From contig CAXMSE010000014.1 in the NCBI GenBank assembly GCA_964196195.1, positions 1 to 64,000 of the forward strand: a stretch of DNA of 64,000 nucleotides, read 5' to 3'. Source of the stretch: OFTM10 sp964196195 (lineage in GTDB: Bacteria; Actinomycetota; Acidimicrobiia; Acidimicrobiales; Aldehydirespiratoraceae). Both the position numbers and the translations under genes were made by a program. Of the stretch, positions 54,399 through 62,905 are shown one piece after another (the stretch's first letter is position 1; every line of letters starts with the position of its first letter). A model generated the notes under the pieces. That model did no database searches, was not told where the DNA came from, and saw only the letters and a program-made list of their open reading frames with translations.

Positions 54399-55337
54399 TC
54401 AGTCTCGGTTTCGGAGCGAGAGGCCTCGCTCATCAAGCTTCACGATTACCTCGTCGAGGCTCTTCTGGCCGAAGTTGGTGATGGCGAGAAGATCGTCTTC
54501 GCTCTTCTGCAATAGCTCGCCCACGGTGTTGACCTGGGCACGCTTGAGGCAGTTGCGGGGACGCTCGGAGAGTTCGAGGTCTTCGATCGGGAGTTCCATG
54601 TCGGGACCGCCGGTAGCTGCCTGGACAGCTTCGCCGAGCTCAAGGCCCTGTGGTTCGTCGCTCATCTCTTCCACGAGTTGAACGAGGGCTCTCAGGGTGC
54701 CGCCGGCCGAGGCGAGGGCCTCGCGGGGAGAAATGGAGCCATCGGTCTCGATCTCGAGGATGAGGCGGTCGAAATCGGTGGACTGCTCCACGCGGGTGGG
54801 CTCGACTTCGAACGCAACCCGGCGCACCGGTGAGTAGATCGAATCGATCGGGATCACGCCGATGGTGGAGCTGGTGTTGTTCTTGTCGGCTGACGCGTAA
54901 CCCCGGCCGGTCTCAACGGTGAGGTCGACGGCAAGACGACCCTTTCCGTTGAGGGTGGCGATGTCGAGGTCGGTGTTGAGTACCTCGATGTCGGGATGGG
55001 GCTGGATGTCTCTGGCTGTGACGTCGGCGGGGCCACGAGCATCAAGACGCAGGGTTACCGGCTCCTCACTGTGGACCACGAGCACGAGGTCCTTCAGGTT
55101 GAGGATGATGTCGGTGACGTCCTGAGCGACACCAGTAATGGTGTCGAACTCGTGGAGGGCATCGTCGAAACGAACCTGGGTAACCGCAGCGCCGGGAATC
55201 GACGACAGCAGGGTACGACGCAGGGAGTTTCCGATCGTGTGGCCGAAGCCAGGTTCGAGAGGGCCGATCGCGAAGCGTTGGAGGTTTCCCTCGGCTTCTT
55301 CGATCGCCTCGACTGTGGGGCGCTGAATGACGAGCAT
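54399..55337 (-). CDS. rpoA: RNA polymerase alpha subunit
   Basis: 312 residues. The N-terminal assembly domain has FAIGPLEPGFGHTIGNSLRR and AVTQVRFDDALHEF. After an acidic linker, the C-terminal domain (about 240-312) with LELSERPRNCLKRAQVNTVG contacts UP elements and activators. Start ATG 55337, 12 bp after rpsD. Confidence 0.98.
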   Translation of the reverse strand: MLVIQRPTVEAIEEAEGNLQRFAIGPLEPGFGHTIGNSLRRTLLSSIPGAAVTQVRFDDALHEFDTITGVAQDVTDIILNLKDLVLVVHSEEPVTLRLDARGPADVTARDIQPHPDIEVLNTDLDIATLNGKGRLAVDLTVETGRGYASADKNNTSSTIGVIPIDSIYSPVRRVAFEVEPTRVEQSTDFDRLILEIETDGSISPREALASAGGTLRALVQLVEEMSDEPQGLELGEAVQAATGGPDMELPIEDLELSERPRNCLKRAQVNTVGELLQKSEDDLLAITNFGQKSLDEVIVKLDERGLSLRNRD

Positions 55338-55349
55338 CGGGGACCTCGG

Positions 55350-55964
55350 CTACTTAGAGTAGAGCTCGACGATGAGCTGCTCACGGACGGGAATATCGAT
55401 CTGCTCGCGAATGGGGAGTTCGCGAACGGTGACCTCGAACTGCTCGTTGCGATCGAGCCACGCTGGCGGCGTGCGATCGAGCACGTCGAGGTTCCACTGA
55501 ACTGTCACGAAATCGCGGGCCGCTGTGCGCAGCTCGACGATGTCGCCCTTACGGACTCGGTAGCTCGGGATATCGACCCGGCTGCCGTTGACATTGATGT
55601 GGCCGTGGCCGACGAACTGGCGGGCTTGAGGCCGGGTGGCCGCCCATCCGCATCGGTACACGACATTGTCGAGCCGAAGCTCGAGATAGCGCAGCATGTT
55701 TTCGCCGGTGACGCCCTGACGGCGGTTGGCTTCGGCGAAGAGGTTGCGGAACTGGCGCTCGGTGAGGCCGTAGGAGAAGCGGGCCTTCTGCTTCTCCTGG
55801 AGCTGGAGCAGGTATTCCGACACCGAGCCACGGCGACGGGAGCGGCCGTGCTCGCCGGGCGGGTAGGGGCGCTTGTCGAGAGCGACGGTCTCGCCCTTGG
55901 TGCCCCAGATGTTGGTGCCGAGGCGACGCGAGACGCGCGCCCTTGGTCCCGTGTAACGCGACAT
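55350..55964 (-). CDS. rpsD: 30S ribosomal protein S4
   Basis: 204 residues. It is the Cys-free form: the N-terminal zinc cysteines of many S4 proteins are absent (SRYTGPRARVSRRLG). The S4 RNA-binding domain has LELRLDNVVYRCGWA and ARQFVGHGHINVNG. It is usually the autoregulator of the alpha operon. One nucleotide lies between it and rpsK. Confidence 0.97.
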   Translation of the reverse strand: MSRYTGPRARVSRRLGTNIWGTKGETVALDKRPYPPGEHGRSRRRGSVSEYLLQLQEKQKARFSYGLTERQFRNLFAEANRRQGVTGENMLRYLELRLDNVVYRCGWAATRPQARQFVGHGHINVNGSRVDIPSYRVRKGDIVELRTAARDFVTVQWNLDVLDRTPPAWLDRNEQFEVTVRELPIREQIDIPVREQLIVELYSK

Positions 55965-55965
55965 G

Positions 55966-56364
55966 TCAGGCCCTCCGGCGCTTGTTGAGACGGCAGCCGT
56001 TGTGTGGGATCGGGGTGCAGTCCTTGATTCCAGTGACCTCGATACCGGCCTGCTGGAGCGAGCGGATAGCGGTCTCGCGGCCAGAGCCGGGACCCTTCAC
56101 CTGCACGTCGACCTTACGCACACCGTGCTCCATGGCTCGACGAGCAGCCTGCTCGGCAGCCATCTGGGCGGCAAACGGGGTGGACTTGCGTGAGCCCTTG
56201 AAGCCGACATTGCCGGCCGATGCCCACGCGATCACGTCGCCCTGCTGATCGGTGATCGAGATGATCGTGTTGTTGAACGAGCTCTTGATGTGAGCAACGC
56301 CGTGGGTGACGTTCTTGCGCTCGCGTTTGCGGGGCCGACGGCCACCTTCTGCTGGTTTGGCCAT
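55966..56364 (-). CDS. rpsK: 30S ribosomal protein S11
   Basis: 132 residues. GVAHIKSSFNNTIISITD, ASAGNVGFKGSRKSTPFAA and the final PHNGCRLNKRRRA are typical. Start ATG 56364 shares a base with the rpsM stop. Confidence 0.97.
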   Translation of the reverse strand: MAKPAEGGRRPRKRERKNVTHGVAHIKSSFNNTIISITDQQGDVIAWASAGNVGFKGSRKSTPFAAQMAAEQAARRAMEHGVRKVDVQVKGPGSGRETAIRSLQQAGIEVTGIKDCTPIPHNGCRLNKRRRA

Positions 56365-56741
56365 TACTTCGTGACCTTCTTCTTGCCGGCGACCGTCTTC
56401 TTCGGGCCTTTGCGGGTACGAGCGTTGGTGTGGGTGCGTTGACCACGCACGGGGAGGCCACGCCGATGGCGTATGCCTTGATAACAGCCGATCTCCATCT
56501 TGCGCTTGATGTCCTGGGACACCTCACGGCGAAGATCACCCTCGACCTGGAGGTCGGAGTCGATGTGGGCGCGAATGCGGGCGACCTCATCATCGGTGAG
56601 GTCGCGCACTCGCGTTGTCGGGTCGATGTCGGTGGATTCACAGACACGAGTGGCAACGGTGCGGCCGATGCCATAGATGTAAGTGAGGCTGATGCCCACC
56701 TGCTTTTCGCGCGGAATATCTACACCGCTAATGCGTGCCAT
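56364..56741 (-). CDS. rpsM: 30S ribosomal protein S13
   Basis: 125 residues. ARISGVDIPREKQVGISLTY start and the basic tail RTHTNARTRKGPKKTV. ATG 56741 is chosen by homology; the frame is open 17 codons further into rpmJ. The gap to rpmJ is 1 bp. Confidence 0.97.
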   Translation of the reverse strand: MARISGVDIPREKQVGISLTYIYGIGRTVATRVCESTDIDPTTRVRDLTDDEVARIRAHIDSDLQVEGDLRREVSQDIKRKMEIGCYQGIRHRRGLPVRGQRTHTNARTRKGPKKTVAGKKKVTK

Positions 56742-56742
56742 T

Positions 56743-56856
56743 TCAGCCTTGCCTCTGCTTGTGACGCGGGTTTTCGCAGATGACCATGACACGGCCGCGG
56801 CGACGAATCACCTTGCACTTGTCACAGATCTTCTTGACGCTTGGTCGAACCTTCAT
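56743..56856 (-). CDS. rpmJ: 50S ribosomal protein L36
   Basis: 37 residues with the zinc ribbon: Cys11, Cys14, Cys27 and His32 (KKICDKCKVIRR, VICENPRHKQR). ATG 56856 has GGGAG 4 nt upstream, right after a hairpin with a GAAA tetraloop. This is the zinc-binding C+ form. Confidence 0.97.
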   Translation of the reverse strand: MKVRPSVKKICDKCKVIRRRGRVMVICENPRHKQRQG

Positions 56857-56864
56857 TTTGCTCC

Positions 56865-56933
56865 CGACCGCTTTCGCGGTCGCTGTACTCTCGACTGAAT
56901 CTCAGTCGTTCTTCCTCCCGGCTGAATTGCCGG
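56865..56933 (-). promoter_or_regulatory. three tandem hairpins in the infA-rpmJ spacer
   Basis: In transcript order: CCGGC/GCCGG stem (56918-56933, 6-nt loop), CGACTGA/TCAGTCG stem (56892-56908, 3-nt loop), and CGACCGC/GCGGTCG stem closed by a GAAA tetraloop (56865-56882). All stems are perfect. The last ends 8 nt before the rpmJ start codon. No U-run follows, so these are not terminators; mRNA processing, stability or translation control is possible. Confidence 0.6.
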
Positions 56934-56936
56934 AAG

Positions 56937-57161
56937 CTACTTGTAGCGATATGTGATACGACCTCGTTGGAGGTCGTAGGGGGTGAGCTCCACCTGGACA
57001 CGATCTCCCGGCAGAATACGGATGTAGTGCATCCTCATCTTGCCGCTGATGTGCGCAAGGACTTTATGGCCGTTCTCCAACTCGACCCGAAACATGGCGT
57101 TCGGAAGCGACTCGTTGACGGTGCCCTCGAGCACGATCGCATCTTCTTTGGGCTTCGGCAG
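56937..57161 (-). CDS. infA: translation initiation factor IF-1, CUG start
   Basis: 74 residues of S1/OB fold. KEDAIVLEGTV and ALPNAMFRVELENGHKV-type segments (SLPNAMFRVELENGHK here) and the YDLQRGRITYRYK end are canonical. Homology to IF-1 starts 9 codons before the first usable GTG (57134). At that point the codon is CTG 57161, with a perfect AGGAGG 7 nt upstream and no ATG, GTG or TTG in frame. CUG is therefore the likely start. The usual map gene between adk and infA is absent. Confidence 0.9.
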   Translation of the reverse strand: MPKPKEDAIVLEGTVNESLPNAMFRVELENGHKVLAHISGKMRMHYIRILPGDRVQVELTPYDLQRGRITYRYK

Positions 57162-57168
57162 GGTGGAA

Positions 57169-57174
57169 CCTCCT
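57169..57174 (-). promoter_or_regulatory. infA ribosome-binding site that fixes the CUG start
   Basis: AGGAGG on the minus strand, 7 nt before CTG 57161 and 34 nt before the first GTG. Confidence 0.85.
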
Positions 57175-57279
57175 ACAACGCGTCCGGCAGTGTTACCGCA
57201 CGCGAAATGACCTGGGGCTCCCAGGCCAAGTGACTACGCTACAGGGCGCACCGGGGCCGACCAACCCGACCACGCACCA

Positions 57280-57837
57280 TCAGTGAAGCCGATCGTCGAT
57301 AGCGGCACTTACACGGTCGAAAACCTCTGATTCGGCACCCAGGCCATCGACCGTGACGAGCAGACCACGTTCGGCGAACCAGCCGAGAAGGGGCGCGGTT
57401 TGTTCCTCGTAGAGGCCAAGGCGACGCGAGATCGCCTCTTCGGTGTCGTCGGAACGACCCCGGGCCATCATCCGCTGGGTGACTTCCTGCACGGGCACAT
57501 CGATATTGATCGCGATCGTGAGTCGGTGACCCAGATCGACGAGGATCTCTTCGAGTGCATCGGCCTGGTCGGCAGTACGCGGAAAGCCGTCGAGCAACAC
57601 CCCGGTCTCTTCGATGTCGGCCTGGGCGAGACGCTCGGCGACGATACCGTTCATGATGTCGTCGCCGACGAGACCGCCGGCCTCCATGACCTCAAAAGCC
57701 TGCCTACCGAGCGCGGTGCCCGCGGCAACCGCGGCCCGCAGCATGTCGCCGGTGGAGATGTGAACGCAACCGTACGACTCGGCGATACGCAGCGACTGGG
57801 TACCTTTACCGGAGCCCTGCCGGCCGAGAATGGCCAT
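57280..57837 (-). CDS. adk: adenylate kinase
   Basis: 185 residues; the short form without the long LID insert, as in other actinobacteria. P-loop GRQGSGKGTQ (5-14), STGDMLR, LLDGFPRTADQAD and GRSDDTEEAISRRL. ATG 57837 is chosen because GGGAG lies 8 nt upstream and it aligns with family starts; ATG 57852 is possible. 17 bp behind secY. Confidence 0.95.
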   Translation of the reverse strand: MAILGRQGSGKGTQSLRIAESYGCVHISTGDMLRAAVAAGTALGRQAFEVMEAGGLVGDDIMNGIVAERLAQADIEETGVLLDGFPRTADQADALEEILVDLGHRLTIAINIDVPVQEVTQRMMARGRSDDTEEAISRRLGLYEEQTAPLLGWFAERGLLVTVDGLGAESEVFDRVSAAIDDRLH

Positions 57838-57854
57838 CCGTAGCGCTCCCATGG

Positions 57855-59189
57855 CTACTTCAGGAAACCTTCGTAATTTCGCATCATCAGCTGGCTGTCG
57901 ATCTGCTTCATCGTCTCGAGCGCGACGCCCGAAGCGATCAACAACGAAATCCCGCCGAAGGCGAACCCACCGGCGCCACCACCATGACCGCCACCGGTGC
58001 CGCCACCGGTATTGAGGGTGAAGTTGATGAGAATCGACGGAATCAGGGCGACGCCTGCGATGAACAGGGCCCCTGGGAACGTGATTCGCGAAAGGATACG
58101 AGCCAGGTAGCGCTCGGTCTGGGGGCCGGGCCTGATGCCGGGGATGAAGCCACCCTGCTTGCGGATGGTGTCGGCCTGCTTGGCGGGGTCGAAGCTGATG
58201 GCGGTGTAGAAGTAGGCAAAGCCCACGATCATCAAGCCGAAGAACAGCAGGTAGACGATGTCGGACGGATCGGCGAGATGGTCGTCGACCCAACGCTGAA
58301 CGCTGCCGCCCACCCCTTCATTGGGGAGCGCTACCGCAATGAGGTTGGGGAGGTAGAGAACCGAGCTGGCGAAGATGATCGGGATGACGCCGGACTGGTT
58401 GACTTTCAGCGGGATGTAGGTGCTCTGGCCTCCGTACATGCGTCGACCGACTACCCGCTTGGCGAACTGAACGGGGATGCGGCGCTGGCCTTGCTCTACG
58501 AACACGATGGCCACGAGGAGCATCACCGCCACGATGATCAGGGCGACCAGAGCAGCCGTTCCATTCTCTGCCTGTACGAGAGCGCCCTGGGCCGGCAAGC
58601 TCGACACCACGCTCGTGAAGATCAGCAGGGACATGCCGTTGCCGATTCCTCGCTGGGTGATGAGCTCGCCCATCCACATCAACAGCGCCGTGCCGGCGGT
58701 GAGGGTGAGCACAACGATGAACACGGTCCAGGCGTTGAACTTGGGCAGCAGATCGAGGCTGCCGGCGCCAATCCCACCGTTGTGGAACAAGAAGGCGAAG
58801 CTCGTCGACTGCACCAGGGCAATCGTGATGGTCATGTAGCGGGTCCATTGGGTGATCTTGCGCTGACCGACCGCTCCCTGTTGCTGCCACTGCTCAATCT
58901 TGGGAATCACCACGCCGAGGATCTGCATGATGATCGACGACGTGATGTAGGGCATGATCCCCAGCGCGAACACCGCGAACTGGGTGAGCGCCCCTCCGGA
59001 GAACAGCTGCATGAAGCCGAGGATGCCGCCCTGGTTGGCCTGATCTCGAAGCTGCTGCACCGCCTCCACGTCGACGCCCGGAGCGGGCACGAACGCGCCG
59101 AGCCGGTAGACACCGATGATGAAAATGGTGAATAGGATCTTGCCCCGAAGGTCCGCGACCCGGAACATGTTCAGTACTCGAGTCAGCAT
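57855..59189 (-). CDS. secY: protein translocase subunit SecY
   Basis: 444-residue channel of the Sec translocon with ten membrane helices. GALTQFAVFALGIMPYITSS, QRGIGNGMSLLIF and RKQGGFIPGIRPG are signature segments. The loop before the last helix carries an unusual Gly/His-rich run (GGGTGGGHGGGAGG). ATG 59189 is chosen by homology. Confidence 0.97.
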   Translation of the reverse strand: MLTRVLNMFRVADLRGKILFTIFIIGVYRLGAFVPAPGVDVEAVQQLRDQANQGGILGFMQLFSGGALTQFAVFALGIMPYITSSIIMQILGVVIPKIEQWQQQGAVGQRKITQWTRYMTITIALVQSTSFAFLFHNGGIGAGSLDLLPKFNAWTVFIVVLTLTAGTALLMWMGELITQRGIGNGMSLLIFTSVVSSLPAQGALVQAENGTAALVALIIVAVMLLVAIVFVEQGQRRIPVQFAKRVVGRRMYGGQSTYIPLKVNQSGVIPIIFASSVLYLPNLIAVALPNEGVGGSVQRWVDDHLADPSDIVYLLFFGLMIVGFAYFYTAISFDPAKQADTIRKQGGFIPGIRPGPQTERYLARILSRITFPGALFIAGVALIPSILINFTLNTGGGTGGGHGGGAGGFAFGGISLLIASGVALETMKQIDSQLMMRNYEGFLK

Positions 59190-59218
59190 GCTGCGGTCTC
59201 CTGTAAGGGGTCCGGTGA

Positions 59219-59713
59219 CTAGCGGTTGGTGTGCTGGTTGAAGCTTCCGTGTGGCGGCCGACGGTCTCCCCACGGCAACGGAAGTTTCTCGACAGTACCG
59301 CCCGCGGCGGTGATAGCTGCTTCGGCCGACTTCGAGATGGCGTGAACCTTCAAGGTCACCGCGCTGGTGATTTCGCCACGACCGAGCACCTTGACCAGGG
59401 CACCCTTGTGCAGGAGGCCCTTCTCAAGAAGGGTCTCGGGGTTGACCTCCGAAAGCCCGGATTCGGTAATCGTGTCGAGGTTGATGGCCTGGTATTCGAC
59501 GCGGAATGGGTTGGTGAAACCACGCAGCTTGGGGACCCGCCGCAAGAGGGGCATCTGGCCACCCTCGAAGCCGACAGCCACCGTGTTGCGGGCGCGCTGG
59601 CCCTTGGTGCCGCGACCGGCGGTCTTGCCACCCTTGCCGCCGATACCGCGAGCCTTGCGCTTACCACGCTTGTTCGACCCGTCGGTGGGCTGGAGATCGT
59701 GGATCTTGATCAT
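59219..59713 (-). CDS. rplO: 50S ribosomal protein L15
   Basis: 164 residues. KIHDLQPTDGSNKRGKR start and GRGTKGQRARNTVAVGFEGG are typical. ATG 59713 overlaps the rpmD stop by 4 bp. Spc operon. Confidence 0.96.
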   Translation of the reverse strand: MIKIHDLQPTDGSNKRGKRKARGIGGKGGKTAGRGTKGQRARNTVAVGFEGGQMPLLRRVPKLRGFTNPFRVEYQAINLDTITESGLSEVNPETLLEKGLLHKGALVKVLGRGEITSAVTLKVHAISKSAEAAITAAGGTVEKLPLPWGDRRPPHGSFNQHTNR

Positions 59714-59895
59714 TCGTCTGCCTCTTCTTCTACACGAACCAGATGAGGGACCCGGGCGATCATGCCGCGGATCTCCGGTCGGTCGGGAAGGGTGTTGGTG
59801 CGTCCGACCCCGCGGAGCCCGAGGGCTCGGAGGGTGCCACGCTGCTTCGGCTTGGTGCCAATCGCGCTGCGGACCTGTGTGATTTTCAGGGCCAT
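59710..59895 (-). CDS. rpmD: 50S ribosomal protein L30
   Basis: 61 residues. LKITQVRSAIGTKPKQRGTL and LGLRGVGRTNTLPDRPEIRG match L30. ATG 59895 shares its A with the rpsE stop (TGATG); the preceding GTG is the less likely start. Confidence 0.96.
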   Translation of the reverse strand: MALKITQVRSAIGTKPKQRGTLRALGLRGVGRTNTLPDRPEIRGMIARVPHLVRVEEEADE

Positions 59896-60494
59896 CACGA
59901 ATCCTCACCGGAGTCGGCGGCCTTGGTATCGCCGCGCTCGCTCTGCTGGTAGGCCTTCCAGAGTGCGGGAGGCAGGAATTCATCGGGCTCGAGGCCACGG
60001 AGACGCGCGACCTCGTCGGGGCGGCGCTGGCCCTTCAACCCGTTGATCGTTGCGCGGGCGACGTTGATGTGGTTGGCCGAGCCCAGCGACTTGCAGAGCA
60101 CGTCGTGGATGCCAGCCTCTTCGAGGATGGCACGGGCGGCGCCACCGGCGATCACTCCGGTACCCGGAGCAGCAGGCTTGAGCATGACCCGACCCGCGCC
60201 GAGCTCGCCGATCGTTTCGTGAACGATCGTGGAACCGGCCATCGCTACCGAGAACAGGTTGCGGCGGGCCTCTTCGGTGCCCTTCTGGATGGCGAGGGGC
60301 ACTTCCTTGGCCTTGCCGTAGCCGAGACCGACCTTGCCGGCACCGTCACCAATCACCACTAGTGCGGTGAACGAGAAGCGACGGCCGCCCTTGACGACCT
60401 TCGCCACACGGTTGATGTTGATGACGCGGGACTCGCGGAGGCCTTCGCCACCATCGCGTGGATTCGGTTCGCGTTCGTTGCGTTGGTATGCCAT
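59895..60494 (-). CDS. rpsE: 30S ribosomal protein S5
   Basis: 199 residues. VININRVAKVVKGGRRFSF and GDGAGKVGLGYGKAKEVP form the double-stranded-RNA-binding part; AGGAARAILEEAGI is in the C-terminal domain. An extended acidic tail (DTKAADSGEDS) follows the core. Confidence 0.97.
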   Translation of the reverse strand: MAYQRNEREPNPRDGGEGLRESRVININRVAKVVKGGRRFSFTALVVIGDGAGKVGLGYGKAKEVPLAIQKGTEEARRNLFSVAMAGSTIVHETIGELGAGRVMLKPAAPGTGVIAGGAARAILEEAGIHDVLCKSLGSANHINVARATINGLKGQRRPDEVARLRGLEPDEFLPPALWKAYQQSERGDTKAADSGEDS

Positions 60495-60859
60495 CAGAAA
60501 TCCAGTCCTCCCTCACGGGCCGCATCGGCAAGTGCCGCGACCCGGCCGTGGTAGCGGAACCCACCACGATCAAACACCACTGCTTCAATTCCGGCGGCCT
60601 TGGCCCGTTCGGCCAGCAGTGCGCCGGCCTTCGTCGCCGCGTCGATATTGCCGTTGTTGTCGGAGCGCAGAGCGCCTTCGGTGGTTGACGCGGCAACAAG
60701 GGTGACCCCGTCGAGATCGTCGATCACCTGAGCCGAAATGTGCTTGTTGGAACGGAAGACCGCCAAGCGAGGACGATCTGGGGTACCACGCATCTTCTTG
60801 CGGACCCGACGGTGACGCCGGATGCGGTCCTCGCGACGCTTCTTTGCGGAAACAGCCAT
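60494..60859 (-). CDS. rplR: 50S ribosomal protein L18
   Basis: 121 residues. RRHRRVRKKMRGTPDRPRLA start and FDRGGFRYHGRVAALADAAR end match L18, the 5S rRNA binder. Single-base overlap with rplF. Confidence 0.97.
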   Translation of the reverse strand: MAVSAKKRREDRIRRHRRVRKKMRGTPDRPRLAVFRSNKHISAQVIDDLDGVTLVAASTTEGALRSDNNGNIDAATKAGALLAERAKAAGIEAVVFDRGGFRYHGRVAALADAAREGGLDF

Positions 60860-61398
60860 TACTTGGCCGCCTTTCCAGCTTTACGGATCACCCGTTCGCC
60901 GGCGTAGCGAATCCCCTTGCCCTTGTAGGGCTCGGGCTTGCGCCACTTGCGAATATCGGCCGCAACCTGGCCGACCAACTGCTTGTCGATGCCCTTGACG
61001 AAGATCTGGGTCTGGACCGGCACGTCGAACTCGATGCCTTCAGGGGCTTCGATGTTGACGGGGTGGCTGTAGCCGAGCGCCAGTTCGAGCTTGTTGGTGC
61101 CCTGGGCCGTGGCGCGGTAGCCGACACCCTGGATCTGGAGTTCCTTGACGAACCCCTCAGTGACACCGACCACCATGTTTTGGATCAGTGAACGTGAGAG
61201 GCCGTGGAACGACTTCGACTGGCTGGTGTCGTCGGGGCGCTCGACGATGAGGGTGTCCTCGTCGGTGCGCGCGGTGATGCCACCTGGGAGCTCGCGCTCC
61301 AGGGTGCCTCTGGAACCCTTGACGGTGACCTTGGTGCCATCGACGGACACCTCGACCCCGCTCGGGACGGTGATGGGGACACTGCCTACACGGCTCAT
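60859..61398 (-). CDS. rplF: 50S ribosomal protein L6
   Basis: 179 residues, two L6 domains. MSRVGSVPITVPSGVEV start and EPYKGKGIRYAGERVIRKAG end. ATG 61398 is chosen by homology and has GAGGAG upstream. Confidence 0.97.
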   Translation of the reverse strand: MSRVGSVPITVPSGVEVSVDGTKVTVKGSRGTLERELPGGITARTDEDTLIVERPDDTSQSKSFHGLSRSLIQNMVVGVTEGFVKELQIQGVGYRATAQGTNKLELALGYSHPVNIEAPEGIEFDVPVQTQIFVKGIDKQLVGQVAADIRKWRKPEPYKGKGIRYAGERVIRKAGKAAK

Positions 61399-61408
61399 GA
61401 ACGCCTCC

Positions 61409-61813
61409 TCACCACACGAAGCAGAGGATCTCGCCGCCCATGCGGTTCTTCCTCGCTTCACGGTCGGACATCAGGCCCTTGTTGGTCGACACCACCGCTA
61501 CACCGAGGCCACCCTGAACACGGGGGATCTCGGTGCGCTGACGGTAGATACGCAGACCGGGCTTGGACACACGCTTGAGACCGGAGATCACACGAGCCCT
61601 TTCGGGCGAGTACTTCATCTCGATCGTGAGCGTCCTACCGGGCTTGTCGCCGTTGTCGGTCTCTGCAAACGAGTGGATATAGCCCTCGCTCTTGAGAACG
61701 TCGGCCAGGGCCAACTTCTGTCTAGAAGAGGGCATGGTGACCTCATCGTGCATCGCAACATTGGCGTTGCGAATACGCGTGAGCATGTCGGAAATCGGAT
61801 CAGTCATCGTCAT
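61409..61813 (-). CDS. rpsH: 30S ribosomal protein S8
   Basis: 134 residues. DPISDMLTRIRNANVAMHDE start and TNKGLMSDREARKNRMGGE end. ATG 61813 has GGGGAG 7 nt upstream; ATG 61807 is also possible. Confidence 0.96.
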   Translation of the reverse strand: MTMTDPISDMLTRIRNANVAMHDEVTMPSSRQKLALADVLKSEGYIHSFAETDNGDKPGRTLTIEMKYSPERARVISGLKRVSKPGLRIYRQRTEIPRVQGGLGVAVVSTNKGLMSDREARKNRMGGEILCFVW

Positions 61814-61826
61814 CGTCGTGCTCCCC

Positions 61827-62012
61827 TCACCAGCTCGCCTTCTTCACGCCCGGCAATTCGCCGGCGTGGGCCATCTTTCGCAGACAGATTCGGCACAGGC
61901 CGAACTTGCGGTACACCGAATGCGGACGACCGCACCGGCGACACCTCGTGTAGGCGCGCACCTTGAACTTCGGTGTGCGCTGCTGCTTTTCTCTTAGTGC
62001 CTTTTTGGCCAT
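61827..62012 (-). CDS. rpsN: 30S ribosomal protein S14, zinc type
   Basis: 61 residues, the short S14 type Z with zinc ligands Cys24, Cys27, Cys40 and Cys43 (YTRCRRCGRPHS, GLCRICLRKMA). 3 bp behind rplE. Confidence 0.97.
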   Translation of the reverse strand: MAKKALREKQQRTPKFKVRAYTRCRRCGRPHSVYRKFGLCRICLRKMAHAGELPGVKKASW

Positions 62013-62015
62013 GGG

Positions 62016-62582
62016 TCACTGCCCCTCGCGTCGGAACGGGAACCCGAACGCCGCGAGCAATGCACGCCCGTGGTCGTTGGTGGCCGCCGTGGTGACGATC
62101 GTGATGTCCATTCCCCGAGTGGTGCCGACCTTGTCGTAGTCGATTTCGGGAAACATGAGCTGTTCGGTGACACCGAACGTGTAATTGCCGTTGCCGTCGA
62201 ACGACTGCGGCGAGAGTCCTCGGAAGTCGCGTATTCGCGGAATTGCCAAGGAGATGAGACGATCGAGGAATTCGTACATGCGGTCGCCTCGGAGGGTGAC
62301 CTTGCAGCCGATGGCCTGGCCCTCACGCAGCTTGAAGCTGGCGAGTGATTTCTTGGCCCGGGTGATGACGGGCTTTTGGCCGGCGATGATCTCCATGTCG
62401 GCCTGGGCCCCTTCAAGGAGCTTGGCCTGAGCGACGGCCTCGCCGACACCCATGTTGAGGACGATCTTCTCGAGCTTGGGCACCAGCATGACGTTGGAGA
62501 GTTCGAGCTCGGCCTTCAGGGCGTCGCGTATCTCCTCGTTGTACCTGGTGCGGAAGCGAGGACTGAGTGTTGCGGTGGTCAT
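62016..62582 (-). CDS. rplE: 50S ribosomal protein L5
   Basis: 188 residues. KIVLNMGVGEAVAQAK, AKKSLASFKLREGQAIGCKV and the RDFRGLSPQSFDGNGNY block match L5. ATG 62582 is chosen by homology and shares one base with the rplX stop. Confidence 0.97.
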   Translation of the reverse strand: MTTATLSPRFRTRYNEEIRDALKAELELSNVMLVPKLEKIVLNMGVGEAVAQAKLLEGAQADMEIIAGQKPVITRAKKSLASFKLREGQAIGCKVTLRGDRMYEFLDRLISLAIPRIRDFRGLSPQSFDGNGNYTFGVTEQLMFPEIDYDKVGTTRGMDITIVTTAATNDHGRALLAAFGFPFRREGQ

Positions 62583-62905
62583 CAGAGCTCGGCTCCCGTG
62601 CGCTTGCAGATGCGGACCTTGGTGCCGTCTTCGAGCAGCTTGTAGCCGACCCGGGTGGCCTTGCCGTCCTTGGGGCTCACCACCGCCACGTTGGACACAT
62701 CCAGCGGCATCGCCTTGTCGATGATGCCGCCTTGCTGATCCTGGCGAGTGGGCGCCTGATGCTTCTTGGCCACGTTGATGCCCTCGACGATGACCGTTCC
62801 CTTCTCGGGAATGGCGCGCTCGACGACACCCTCGGCGCCACGGTCCTTGCCGGACAGCACGACGACGCGGTCGCCCTTGATGATCTTCATCTTTTTCTTC
62901 GCCAT
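62582..62905 (-). CDS. rplX: 50S ribosomal protein L24
   Basis: 107 residues. KIIKGDRVVVLSGKDRGAEG KOW motif and GINVAKKHQAPT. Single-base overlap with rplN. Confidence 0.97.
   Translation of the reverse strand: MAKKKMKIIKGDRVVVLSGKDRGAEGVVERAIPEKGTVIVEGINVAKKHQAPTRQDQQGGIIDKAMPLDVSNVAVVSPKDGKATRVGYKLLEDGTKVRICKRTGAEL

Noticed and set aside
57162..57279. Missing map gene between adk and infA
   Set aside because: The gap is only 118 bp and holds no fragment of methionine aminopeptidase. Gene relocation is common, so this is noted but not a finding.
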